Made by a program: the position numbers and the translations under genes | Notes under the pieces: generated by a model | What the model was told of the DNA's origin: nothing | Databases searched by the model: none | What the model saw: only the letters and a program-made list of their open reading frames with translations | Assembly (NCBI RefSeq): GCF_964204865.1 | Contig: NC_135251.1 | Location: 20,212,001-20,276,000 of the forward strand | Direction: 5' to 3' | From: Styela clava | Taxonomy: Eukaryota; Chordata; Ascidiacea; Stolidobranchia; Styelidae | DNA length: 64,000 nt | Part shown: positions 34,758 to 47,459 of the stretch, one piece after another | How positions within the stretch are numbered: the first letter of the stretch is position 1 | How the letters are laid out: every line of letters starts with the position of its first letter

Positions 34758-36688
34758 ATAGAGTTTCGTTTGAGGAATATTATATGCTTGGGTAATCAGT
34801 AACTATTGATTTGTAATTCAATTTCTCTAATCCATCTTGTGAATTAGTTATGAAATAAAAACTGGGGTTTTCAGTCTATACTCTCTATTCTATAGGATAA
34901 AATTAGCCTCTGTGGGTGAACAGGGTAAATTAGCAATCAAGGAATTTTAACGCCGAAAATTCGATTCAACCCACCAAGAAAAACCAAATGAGTAGCGAAA
35001 GAAAGCAGCGCTGGCAAAGAACTTATTTTGACAATCGTATATATTTTAGTTTCATACACGCTATCATCAAGTAATTTATTTTGTGGTAAAATCTGTCACC
35101 GCGGGCATTTCCGAGCTTTAGGATTTGTGTAATAAGAGTTATTATGCTCTTACTACGGAGGTAGACCATGTTTGTCGGTTACAAACTAGCTAAGAGCTTT
35201 AATGTAAACATTGCACATTTCTACATTTAATACATTCTGCCACTTGTAGCAAGTTTACAAAATTAGGAAAAATAGGACTGAAATGGAAAATACTCAAAAT
35301 GAAGACCGCATTTGACTAAGAACGTGCTGGTAACTGATTGGCACTATAAATATTTTTCATTATTTTATTGTTTTAGAGAAGGAAACTTCTATATGTGGAT
35401 AGTACTTACTTTAAAATTTACTTATTTAGCGCTATTGTACGTGGTATTAAAGTACACAACTACTTAAACCTTGAACGCTAAAGAGCGAGTTGTGCGCAAC
35501 TATCTGGTAAACCTGAAGAAAACTAAAATCAGAGTTGTTTACGCATAACAAGGAGAAATAGGCAAAGAGAGGAAGTATTTGATGATTGTGGACCTCAAAC
35601 TGAAGCACGCGCGCGTCTCCAGCAGGGTTTCAACATGATAACGAGTAAGTCATCGAAATGTTTAAATGCTCTGGTATAGGTTTGAATCATGTGGGGTTAA
35701 ATTATGTGGAAGGGGATTGTTGGTCTCCTGGTTTCCCTCTTGGACTCCTGGAGGTGATTTACGTACAACTGTTCGTCATACCTCCGCCATTAAGTGCATG
35801 CATCCAGAACTAATACTGATCACCGGACGAGAAGCCGTGGTGTCCACGTAATCAAGCCGTCTTACGGATTTCCTCTCCACTGTGATAAATATGGAAAGAC
35901 AAAAATATCTACACTTACTTCAACAAACTCTCGATTCGTGAGATTCGCTTTCACCTTATTCGCTTTTCCTCGTAATCAGGACATAACCTGCATGATATAA
36001 TGATACATGCATGATATAACAAGAAAAAAAAACTATCGAATCCGAAATATTCCAGCCCTATTAAAAACGTCTTTATGATTTCAGCAAAAGCGAAATGACC
36101 TCCGCCAATGTTATTTTGCATTCATTTTTATTTCACTTTAACACATAGATGCCTATGCCGGTACAGATGGGATGTTTCGGCTCGGAATAAATGATAGCAA
36201 CTAATTTCAGTGTGAATTAAACTCAATTTATGAAACACGGCCACTTGCAAAGAGTAAGAGTACTTTTAGAGCATTGTTCCAACCTTTATCGTTAAAACTA
36301 CCATTCGCCTATTTTGGAACTTTTTTTTTATTTTCGACTTGTTCTTTGCCTGATTTGTGATGTCGTTTTAAAATCTAGTATACACCAAAACCATAAAATA
36401 CGACACACAAACAGTCTATTATTTAATAGTCAATTACATTTAACCGAATCTCCATTAATATAAAGCAATGTTTCAATGAATTAACGGTCGCCTTATTCAT
36501 CTCTATTTAATGAAAAGATTTTATAATAATCTAATCAAAATTCTGCTAAACTCTTGTCACGATCTCATGTAAGCACGTGTTTGCAATATATTGGCTTAAT
36601 CTGATCGCAAGAACGTGTAAGGCGATACGATAACTAAAATTCTGTAAAATTTCAACTTGATCTGCAAAAGCTAACCGACAGCAGAAGC

Positions 36689-36901
36689 ATGGAAATATAT
36701 AATGTAGGCGAAGAGAAACAACACCATGATCAACAAGGTGAAATGGTAAACAGAAATACATGCATCTCTTGAGTATTGATCTGGATATTATTGCTGATTG
36801 CACTCAATTTTGCCGTGCTCATCTCTGTTTTCAAAGTCGTTTTTTCAAATTACACAATTATTTCTATAGATTTTCGTAGAAAACTTAAACAACTTAGCTA
36901 A
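36689..36901 (+). pseudogene. ORF1 of the repeat, copy D (frameshift)
   Basis: Equivalent to ORF1 of copy B but missing one base near 36752 (AACAGAAATAC instead of AACAGCAAATAC), which shifts the frame. The two-base spacing to ORF2 is still present. Confidence 0.55.
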
Positions 36902-36903
36902 CT

Positions 36904-37676
36904 ATGTCTGTACTGATTAGAGAGTTGGAGGTTAATGACTTTGAGCACTTGCAGCGTCTAGTTGCAAACATTTAGGAAAAAAAATTGATTGAGGATATTG
37001 AAAATTGCCAAGTGGTTATGGAGGAAGGCTTCAAAATGATAGGACAACTTCTTTATACAAAGAAACCAAATAGAGCTGCAATGACAACCAATGTTCAAAC
37101 GAAGAATCTTGGCAAAAGATCGAATCATGGTAACATAACGGTAAATTACTACCGAATGATGTACATCAGATTTGGCACAAGAATGTCAGTCTTAATGGTA
37201 GAAGCTAAGATGGAGGGTATTGTTCTGCGATTGGAAAACAGGCTCCAAATGGGACAACATGTTACTGTGATCGATCCAACATGTCGGAGCGAATGGCGAG
37301 GTCTGCCCTTCATTAAGACAATACATCCTATCCTACCTGCAAAAGCTCCTCGGGTCCCAAATCTTATGAAACTGCCAGAAGGGTTACTGGAAACGACCAC
37401 AATGCAATCATTCTGTTTTGAAGTGGACCACATAAGAGTGGTACAAGCCAATTTTGTGGAAAGCTGCGATCACAGGTATTGTGACGGACGTTACGGAATT
37501 GAATGTCCAGGCAGTACCGTAGACAAGAAAATGAGTGTTTTAAGAATTAGGATTGACATTCCGGGACTTGACGTTGAATGGGAGCCTTACAGTAGCAGAA
37601 CGATCGCTCTTGCCGTTTTCGATCATTCATTCCTGAAGGTGACTCCAAGTAAATTAAATTATGTTGAAATGTTTCG
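36904..37676 (+). pseudogene. ORF2 of the repeat, copy D (stop and truncation)
   Basis: The ATG is present, but a TAG at 36973-36975 ends it after 23 codons, where copy B reads AATTATGAA. The frame is then open from 36985, but the family sequence ends at about 37676 inside codons equivalent to NYVEML. It fuses there to unrelated left-segment DNA. The C-terminal third, including the basic tail, is lost. Confidence 0.75.
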
Positions 37677-39123
37677 CCACGAGACTCACAAACGATAATA
37701 CTCAAAATTAAGAACGCATTTGACTAAGAACGTGCTGGTAACTGATTGGCACTATAAATATTTTTCATTATTTTATTGTTTTAGAGAAGGAAACTTCTAT
37801 ATGTGGATAGTACTTACTTTAAAATTTACTTATTTAGCGCTATTGTACGTGGTATTAAAGTACACAACTACTTAAACCTTGAACGCTAAAAAGCGAGTTG
37901 TGCGCAACTATCTGGTAAACTTGAAGAAAACTAAAATCAGAGTTGTTTACGCATAACAAGGAGAAATAGGCAAAGAGAGGAAGTATTTGATGATTGTGGA
38001 CCTCAAACTGAAGCACGCGCGCGTCTCCAGCAGGGTTTCAACATGATAACGAGTAAGTCATCGAAATGTTTAAATGCTCTGGTATAGGTTTGAATCATGT
38101 GGGGTTAAATTATGTGGAAGGGGATTGTTGGTCTCCTGGTTTCCCTCTTGGACTCCTGGAGGTGATTTACGTACAACTGTTCGTCATACCTCCGCCATTA
38201 AGTGCATGCATCCAGAACTAATACTGATCACCGGACGAGAAGCCGTGGTGTCCACGTAATCAAGCCGTCTTACGGATTTCCTCTCCACTGTGATAAATAT
38301 GGAAAGACAAAAATATCTACACTTACTTCAACAAACTCTCGATTCGTGAGATTCGCTTTCACCTTATTCGCTTTTCCTCGTAATCAGGACATAACCTGCA
38401 TGATATAATGATACATGCATGATATAACAAGTTAAAAAACTATCGAATCCGAAATATTCGAGCCCAATTAAAAACGCCTTTATGATTTCAGCAAAAGCGA
38501 AATGACCTCCGCCAATGTTATTTTGCATTCATTTTTATTTCACTTTACTACATAGATGCCTATGCCGGTACAGATAGAATGTTTCGGCTCGGAATAAATG
38601 ATAGCAACTAATTTCAGTGTGAATTAAACTCAATTTATGAAACACGGCCACTTGCAAAGAGTAAGAGTACTGTTAGAGCAGCGTTCCAACCTTTATCGTT
38701 AAAACTACCATTCGCCTATTTTGGAATTTTTTTATTTTTTTTTCGACTTGTTCTTTGCCTGATTTGTGATGTCGTTTTAAAATCTAGTATACACCAAAAC
38801 AATAAAATACGACACACAAACACAGTCTATTATTTAAAAGTCAATTACATTTAACCGAATCTCCATTAATATAAAGCAATGTTTCAATGAATTAACGGTC
38901 GCCCATCTCTATTTATTTAACGCGTTTTTTTAAATGAAAAGATTTTATAATAATCTAATCAAAATTCTGCTAAACTCTTATCACGATCTCATGTAAGCAC
39001 GTGTTTGCTATATATTGGCTTAATCTGATCGCAAGAACGTGTAAGGCGATACGATAAGCGATACGATAACTAAAATTCTGTAAAATTTCAACTTGACTGC
39101 AAAAGCTAACCGACAGCAGAAGC

Positions 39124-39333
39124 ATGGAAATATATAATGCAGGTGAAGAGATACAACACCATGATCAACAAGGTGAAATGGTAAACAGCAAATACATACA
39201 TCTCTTGAGTATTGATCTGGATATTATTGCTGATTGCACTCAATTTTGCCGTGCTCATCTCTGTTTTCAAAGTCGTTTTTTCAATTATACAATTTCTATA
39301 GATTTTCGTAGAAAACCTAAACAACTTAGCTAA
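39124..39333 (+). CDS. ORF1 of the repeat, copy E (69 aa)
   Basis: Open, 69 residues, one isoleucine shorter than copy B through a three-base deletion, so length change has kept the frame. It ends two bases before ORF2, as in copy B. The frame-preserving change is weak support for coding. Function is unknown. Confidence 0.35.
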   Translation: MEIYNAGEEIQHHDQQGEMVNSKYIHLLSIDLDIIADCTQFCRAHLCFQSRFFNYTISIDFRRKPKQLS

Positions 39334-39335
39334 CT

Positions 39336-40343
39336 ATGTCTGTACTAATTAGAGAGTTGGACTTTAAGGACTTTGAGCACTTGCAGCGTCTAGTTGCAAA
39401 CAATTATGAAAAAAAAATGATTGAGGATATTGAAAATTGCCAAGCGGTTATGGAAGAAAGCTTCAAAATGATAGGAGAACTTCTTCATACAAAGAAACCA
39501 AATAGTGCTGCAATGACAACCAATGTTCAAACGAAGAATCTTGGCAAAAGATCGAATCATAATAACATAACGGTAAATTACTACCGAATGATGTACATCA
39601 GATTTGGCACAAGAATGTCAGTCTTAATGGTAGAAGCTAAGATGGAGGGTATTGTTCTGCGATTGGAAAACAGGCTCCAAATGGGACAACATGATACTGT
39701 GATCGATCCAACATGTCGGAGCGAATGGCGAGGTCTGCCCGTCATTAAGACAATACATCCTATCCTACCTGCAACAGCTCCTCGGGTCCCAAATCTTATG
39801 AAACTGCCAGAAGGGTTACTGGAAACGACCACAATGCAATCATTCTGTTTTGAAGTGGACCACATAAGAGTGGTACACGCCAATTTTGTGGAAAGCTGCG
39901 ATCACAAGTATTGTGACGGACGTTACGGAATCGAATGTCCAGGCAGTACCGTAGACTAGAAAATGAGTGTTGTAAGAATTGAGATTGACATTCTGGCACT
40001 TGACGTTGAATGGGAGCCTTACAGTAGCAGAACGATCGCTCTTGCCGTTTTCGATCATTCATTCCTGAAGGTGACTCCAAGTAAATTAAATTATGTTGAA
40101 ATGTTGCGTTTTTCAAAGAATGCATTGCGACTACACAAAAGATTCCGTGTATTGGGTTGGTTTAGGCCAGGAAAAAGTGGGTCGGACACGCTGACAAGCA
40201 GTTTCAAATTGCACATAAGCGAGCTCAAAGTACTTGGTGGGAAATTGACACGGTTTGAAAGCGGAGACCTTGTGGTGTCTGAGGGCCATAATATGCCTCC
40301 TAAAAGAGCACGAACCAATGAACAATCTAGTTCTAGTTCTTAA
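39336..40343 (+). pseudogene. ORF2 of the repeat, copy E (single nonsense codon)
   Basis: Full-length relative of the 334-aa ORF with one in-frame TAG at 39957-39959, where copy B has AAG (after CPGSTVD). Beyond the stop the same frame stays open to the normal end with the PPKRAR tail. It includes one extra residue (WEPYSS instead of WEHSS), which copy D shares. The damage is limited to this codon, so the inactivation is recent. Confidence 0.75.
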
Positions 40344-41560
40344 AAAATGTACTATATGCTTTATTTCTCATTTAAAAATTTTATTTTCTCCGTGATTTGT
40401 GACAAATCTACGTATGCCAGCATAATACAACTTAAACAAATTTGTATTCGCATTACTTATATATAAAATAGAAGTGGTTTTATGTGCAAAATGAGTTATC
40501 GTTATTGATGTGTAATTCGTGACAGTGGACTGGTCTTTTCGTTTCGTGCTAGTGGCGTTTTAAGGTCGTGAGTGAGTAATAGTTACAGGTTATTTCCATT
40601 GTGACTTTTATTAAGGTACGTCCGAGATTCAAAAGAACTTGAAATGTCTGACAAGCCAGTTTGACAGCGTTTAAGCATTTCAAGCTCTCATTTTTAATAA
40701 GTCTAGAAAATTGAAAATTCGAGTCATACACTGAAAACCCTTTTTTATGTTTGGCCTATACAAGGAAATTGAAGTGAAGATCACGACAAAAAATTTTCGT
40801 CACGGTTGAGTGAACACGGACCCTGCAATTGGTAGAAATCGACATCCATGAAGAATTATCAGTTTATGATGTGTTATTTAAACTACTTAATGAACTAAAG
40901 TGGCTGGGGGCTACGCGCCGGACGAATTTCCGCCATTCGTCCGGCGCAACGATCCTGGTGCTTCCATCAAACTCATAATGGAACATCCGCTTGTTTATAC
41001 TCAACTCTCTTCCTTACATTTCCCCTCGCGAGTAGCGCAGCGACCGTCCCTGGATGGATCATGCGCACTCACACTTTTGTACAATTTAGGTGTGTTATAA
41101 ATATTCATTATAGTAATATTAATAACAAAGATATACAGAATATTAGTAGCTGTATATCAGCAAATACTGAGCAAAATTCTCCTCGTTTCGGAACGTTGAG
41201 GGAAATAAATTTAAAAGAGTCTATGATAAAAAGTTAACCTACCATGCTTATGCTTGAGACACGCCGGAAAGCCGTACCTTGCTCCACATGTTTTTCACTT
41301 ACATTGGATACTTTTAAGCACTGATTGACAATTTCTGAAGCAAAATAAAACCACTGTAGAAAACGGCGAAAATTTTGGAAGGTTATATTAAATTTTCTTT
41401 AGTTAAATTGTTTAATTCACATTTGTTTTTGTCTCAGACGCAGCGGAAATACTACATAAATTTCATAAACAGTTTTCAGCTTCCATTAAATACATTAGTG
41501 ACTAATTGCACACTACGATTTCGGTAACAAAAACATTGGATTCTGATTATGCCCGTTAGG

Positions 41561-44500
41561 TATTATTAAAAAAAAAATTTTTGTAGTTTGTTTTAAAAAT
41601 AAATCATGATTTAAATTGCAAAAAAATATAATTACTTGCATACTTTTTATATATAAGACGTATCGGAAAGTCATTCCTCTTGCTTCCCAAATGAAAACGT
41701 TTCCTTTTTCGTTTGAAGAAATTTAATCACAGATGTCAAATTTCTGAAATATAAACAAAAAGAAGATACTAACAAGGAAATGGACATGAACAAAAAAACA
41801 ACATAATAGCATAACGATATGTACAGTTCGTGTCCAATAATATTGAAACCAATAACAAGTAATTACCTCGTCTCTATCATTCGTCACATTGGGCTATATT
41901 TAATGACTGTGTTGATAAAAACTCACTTGTAGCTACCATGTCCAGCTATGCCGAAGATTCGTCTCCTATCAACTTTTGTCTGCACGTGCAAAAGAAAATT
42001 GGAAGGGTAGTCCAGTAGTGGAAAACTTCGCAATTTTAATTGCAACACGAGACAAAAAAAAGGACCTTGCATACTTCATACAAAGGGTGAATTACTTATT
42101 GCGTAAGACAGATTTTTATCTTGCTTATTGCCTTCATTATTTAACAAAAAAACTCGCAATGGTGGACGGAAATCTTACAAAGGGTATTGGTTTTACAAAA
42201 TACGAAAGTTACAAAGAATGAAACGACTTTAACCCGGACTGCAGATGCGCAGTCATCAATATCAATCTAATACTTCATACTTAACTGGATAAATGTTCAT
42301 TCAACCGCATTTCCTCCAGCCAGATCCCGATGCCAACAATTCCAGAATTTGTGATCCAATTCCACCCCAGATCAATAATTTTAGGCCTAATATTAGTCTA
42401 ACTGCACTAGTAAACAAATAACTGTAAAATCCTATAAATTGCCTGTGAAGAAACGTGAAAGCTGTAAATGAAGCCAAATCATTTATTAATTGCCGTTAGA
42501 ATAAATGAATTTGTCAAACAGCCGAAACGACGAATAATTGAAAGACTATTCAAAATGTAAATCTGAATGCACTTACAACAAATATACGTTTCTCAGCGCA
42601 AGAGCCCAGTAGTATAAAACCTCTATATGTAATCATATTCATGTTAAGGGTAATATAAGAAGACAATACAATGACACTGACGGAATCCTAACACTCGGTT
42701 TGACCAAGAATGTATACTATATTGCCATGCGGTTGTGCACTTATAAATGTAAATAAATTAACAGTTACCTTATTAATCCTTGATCGCCTCTCTTCAACTA
42801 AACTTCCGTGAGTCTTCGAGTCAGGAATTTGGCAACAATCATCGCTTTAGTGCTATATTATAGCCTAACTGTATTATTATTTAGTTAATCTTTAGCCATT
42901 AGTCCATGTATCTTTCTTTCTCAACACCTCGACAGTCCCACTTTGCAGACAATTGAATAGTAACAAATTTTCAATTGTTACTTTGCAAAATTTATCGAAT
43001 ATGCATAATTAATTTTTGATTGTTGACTTACACCTTTTAAGGAACACAGGTATTTTTCCACTTGCATAAAACAGTGATCCCATGTTCCTAAAACAATGAG
43101 ATCATCGACATACCCACGAAATCTACGCTATTCCAATCTATTTTGCTATATATTTCCAATTCATTTGACCTTAATTACTGCGCCGATGCTATAAACCGGA
43201 AATAATATTAATATTGCTCAACCAAAATTTCTCCTATCAAGATCGAAACGAACTAGTTTCTGATTGGTTAAAAATAAACCTTCCCGAAAATGTAATAAAT
43301 AAAGATAGAGAATTTATCCACAAATCGGAAAAATCTCAAAAAGTTTTTACATAACCCAACTTAACCCAAAATAGCACAGACAGAAAAAAGAAAAAAGGGG
43401 GGAAAGGTAGGAAATATAGGGGGCAACCCGCAACTATCCCATTCAAGGATTTCAAATAGAACACGCATACCTTCTGATTAATATATTGCTTTATATCGGA
43501 GTCCAGATTCTAGAAGTCTAATATATAACTAAAGTCGTAAGTAGACGACGGGATAAGTACGCAGATAGAAGACCATTCATAGCAATAACACAACTTTCTA
43601 CGTTACAGAATCAACAATTGTAGCTTAAACCTCGGTTTAACTGCATTAGTATAACTGTGCAAGGTATGGAAAATGAACGCTACTTGGGCCCACGTAAAAT
43701 CTTGACATGACAAAAAAAGGTTTGGATATAAACAACAAAAGAAGTGACCGTTGAAATAATTTTAAAATATATTAATTTTAAGCAAATAATATCACCTGTA
43801 CTATATCCGGAACATCCCAACACAACCCGCATCTGTTGAGTTTTTAATTCATCAATGATGTAGATCTTATTCATGAAATGGTCCAAACATCATTGCACAG
43901 ACATATCTTCCCAGGGGTCTTTGATTCAACCCAAGTATACTCTCAACTCGATATCAATCTAGTGCTATATTATGGCCTAACTGTAATCCATAATTTAACG
44001 AATATTTGTTTAACCGTAGTTTATGTTCCACTCAAGCAGTTTCCGATGTCAACATTCGCAGCTTGTTTACGTTCAGTCAGTTTGCATAAACACGATCTGA
44101 AATATGTAACATGACCAAGATGCGCTATATAGGTTGAATAAAAGCTAACACAAGATCAAAGCAATAGGGCAATTCGTACATAATATGGAATATATCAAAA
44201 GCGTAAATTTGAATACGGTTTTAGGTTTCTTACTTGTTCTAACTTGAACATTTCATTGTTCTCGATCGCCTCCATTTGTTTACGCCGTCGTCTTTGATTC
44301 AATAATTACACACTAGAAATCATTTAGTATTACGCTATGGGCTAACTAACTGAAAGAATGAAATGATCTCTAATAACCATTGTCGTTAGATTAGCCGAAC
44401 CATTAGATTATCTCACCAATTTCAGATCTTGTAATCTCAATTCCACTTTGTAGACATTTGAATCAATAATTGTAGGCCAAAGCTTAGTTTAACTGCATTA

Positions 44501-45220
44501 GTACAGCTATGAAAAATGGCCAAAGATACAAGCATTGGATTATGAAAAAATTAGCGACACAAGTATGCACATAAACCATTAAACCTAAAAATTCACAAAC
44601 ATGAAATCAGTGCTCACCTGACGGCGTCGAATTTGAAAAGACCGCCTGAGCGCAGACAAATTTTGACGTGGCAAGAAAAAAGTTTGATTATAATAAAGAA
44701 ACAAAGAAGGTGGAGAAGACCGCAAAATGAAGATGCTTTTTCATTCGTTATTAGAAATCACATGTCTAGGTGACGTAAGAAAATAGCGAAACAACAAAAA
44801 AATGATGGAACATGCTGTTTGTCGCGTTAACCTTTTACCACTACAGCCATATAATAATCTAGATAAATTGGATTCTAGAGTCTCTAGACAATTTTTAATT
44901 TGCTACATTATTGGGAAAAAAAGTAATTGACAGAAAGATATTCTACCGACGTTATGGTGTGGACAGCAGGAAAAATCACGCTGACCAAACATAAAGCGAT
45001 CATAACAAAATCAGACGATTTTTCTTTCCTATGATGCTTATTCAATACTTGTCGCTTCGAACAAGACCCTATGCAAGCATCCACAGATACCCCACGATAT
45101 GCTATGAGTTACTTTTAATTTCTGGATCTATTATCGACCCGCCACGTCCTGGTCGATTGTAGATTAGAACTATTCCGTATTCGTTTAAAATATTCAATAG
45201 AAAAAAATGTAACTTTTCTA
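41561..45220. repeat. Intergenic with an old, degenerate tandem repeat
   Basis: No gene is supported. A motif resembling TAGTTTAACTGCATTAGTA, preceded by AATCAATAATTGTAGGC, recurs in diverged form near 42390, 43650 and 44490. A TTTTGACGTGGCAAG-like piece recurs at 43700 and 44665. These look like the remains of a long tandem duplication with a unit of about 0.8-1.2 kb. Confidence 0.4.
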
Positions 45221-45224
45221 CCCC

Positions 45225-45480
45225 TAGCAAGGGCGAATCTATGGCGCCCATGGCAAAGTTTAAAATGCGCCTCCCTTGATAGTTAGTTGACAATTTATAA
45301 TGACTGTTACTTAAATGAGATATATGTGCGTTATTATTTGTGTAGAAATACGAGTTTCAGTTATTTCCAATTCGACATTATTCTATTAAAACATTTTACG
45401 AATTAAAACTTTCCGCTCTTTATGCGTCCCTGCCCAACAGGGGCTATGGCACGAGTCATTCTTGCCACACCCTAGATACG
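45225..45480. mobile_element. Diverged, inverted hAT-like MITE fragment
   Basis: Read on the minus strand, 45230-45290 resembles the MITE at 33611 (CAAGGGAGGCGCATTTT, then GGCGCCAT). Only part of the element is visible and its ends are unclear. Confidence 0.35.
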
Positions 45481-45706
45481 CCACACACCCCTAGTTAGTT
45501 AGTTCGTATGTTAAAATATAATTAAGACGATATGTCGAGTAGCAACATTTTATCAAGACCAAATGGAAAAGGTTTCTCTGAGGAAAATCATTTCTGTCCG
45601 CGTTGCAGATTCGATTTTTGGCCCACAATCAGCTAAATGTTGCCACCCCCTGATTTTCACAAACTGAAAAGCTCCGAATACGTGCTCCCAACAAATTGAA
45701 TTACCA

Positions 45707-46245
45707 GTACCACTCAATATTTATAACGTGAAAGTCAAGGACTTTAGATGTGATATTGTAGGTTTGTCCGAGACCATCAATAACTTTCAATAGAAGAATA
45801 ATTTAGTTGGCAAGCGTTTGGGATGGTATAAGCATTAATTAAATATGCCTAGATATAAATTCAGACAAATTACTCGCTTGATCGATTATGGTATTAACGA
45901 ATTTGACATTTTTGATTGATGACTAAATAAAAAAGGAGAAATTTTTCATGTGAGTGCATGGCATTGGTTACTTAAAACATGTAAATGGTAAATGACTCAA
46001 AGTAACGTCTATATAGGGGCATCAAAACGTCATTGCAATAGTCAAGTTGTTCGAGTGTTAAAGTTCGGAGCAACAAAGTAGGTATAAAAAAGCAATCATA
46101 TCAAAATTGAGCTTAAATGTTTTCGTATGAATAAGGTCTACAAGCATCATGTAAAATATCAGGAAGAATACCCATGTTAGAATGTAATTTACACTGGTTT
46201 TTCATTCTTTTAGTTAGGAACCGAATTCTATGAGAATGTCTTCAA
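45707..46245 (+). repeat. Dispersed 0.5 kb repeat, copy 2
   Basis: Same-orientation match of 30073-30585. This copy has a short insertion around 46070-46130. No ends or coding sequence were recognised. Confidence 0.75.
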
Positions 46246-46433
46246 GAGATGAAACGCTATTCAGAAGATGTTAAGTGGCTATGCTCTAGTTTTTACTACG
46301 CCGACTGCAGATTAATGAAAATCAAACAAAACCCACAAACCAAAATTATTAGCACAATGAAAATACGAAGATACAGTAAAGTCAAAAGTTTTTACTACAC
46401 ATATATATTTCAATGTCAAGTATGACACCGCTT

Positions 46434-46811
46434 TTATCTAATAGGTTTGCTAATATTCGGTGCGATGGAGGAGGTTGCGATGCAGAGCGAATTTTTCATT
46501 AGCAAAACTAGTGATCTCATGGGGGATTTGACATTGTTCATCTGTGAAAAAACTTGCTCGCACAAGTAAGTGCTGTCAAATATTGAGGTCATGGAAACTG
46601 CCTTCCTAGCTTCGCAGAAAAAAGACAGGAAATCAGATTGAAATACATGGCAGACGATAAAAATAAATTCAAACATCTCCCTCCAGCAATTACGCCCACA
46701 AAGGGACATAAAAATGTGAAAAACATTGGGATTCGAATAATATTGCGCGGGCCACTCGGAAACCTTCGGGGGGTCACATGTGACCCGCAGGCCATGGGTT
46801 AGACGACCCTG
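46434..46811 (-). pseudogene. Internally deleted hAT element with transposase C-terminus
   Basis: On the minus strand it begins CAGGGTCGTCTAACCCATGG, like the end of the 16.7 kb hAT family, and passes GGGTCACATGTGACCC. It then encodes a decayed transposase C-terminus: STYLCEQVFSQMN is equivalent to STYACEQLFSKMN of the large element, followed by SLCIATSSIAPNI. The catalytic part is missing. The far end is not defined. Confidence 0.7.
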
Positions 46812-47459
46812 CCTTAGTGCCACCCATATATGTTCCATCTGATGCATCTAAGGATGTACAAAATAGAAATGAGAAAAAGTTTTTGAAAGAAATGGGTCCA
46901 ATCAGAAGATTGCACTCGAAATGTTACGGAGAATCCTTTAAATGTTAATGTAAATATGAAATGATAATTATACAGATATGTGCTATTTGGTGGAACCTTT
47001 TAAATTAGTCTATTAAATTCTAGATTTGCTGGATAACATTGGATGCCACATTTGAAATATACAGGGTGGTAGCTAGAAAAGCAGAAATTTCGAAGCTCGA
47101 ATGAGATCAAGGATACAATGCATTCTTACTAATTTCTTGGACTAAGATACTGCTCTGCACAGACGACATTTTAGCATCCATGAATGTAATATAGCATATG
47201 CCTTTGATAATTTCATTAAATTCATTCTTTGTGAAAATTAAATGTTTGATAAATTTTCTGCTTTTATAGCGACAACCCTGTAGTTCGTATAGACAAGCAA
47301 CAGTGGCAATGAATAAACTGTAAAACAAGTAATATGAGAATGATTGATTACAGTTGATCTAATGACTCGTTTTTAGGCAGGTATTTCTCAATGACCTCCA
47401 ATACAGCCAACAAAATTATAAGCACAATGAAAATACGAAGATACAGTAAAGTCAAAGGT

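Larger units (their letters stand above)
33497..37676 (+). repeat. ORF1-ORF2 repeat, copy D (left segment plus partial body)
   Basis: Begins with the same sequence as window position 1 and follows copy A, with its body starting at about 35842. It breaks off within ORF2 at about 37676 and is joined there to left-segment sequence equivalent to about position 1200. It contains a 0.67 kb insertion at about 34088, lacks the 203-base MITE, and carries damaged ORF1 and ORF2. Confidence 0.85.
37677..41560 (+). repeat. ORF1-ORF2 repeat, copy E
   Basis: Starts in left-segment sequence (equivalent to about 1200), continues into the body at about 38250 and ends at GCCCGTTAGG (41560). Copies A and B continue past this point with a further 60-70 bases, here replaced by an A-rich stretch. 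It lacks both the 203-base MITE and the 501-base MITE. Confidence 0.85.
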
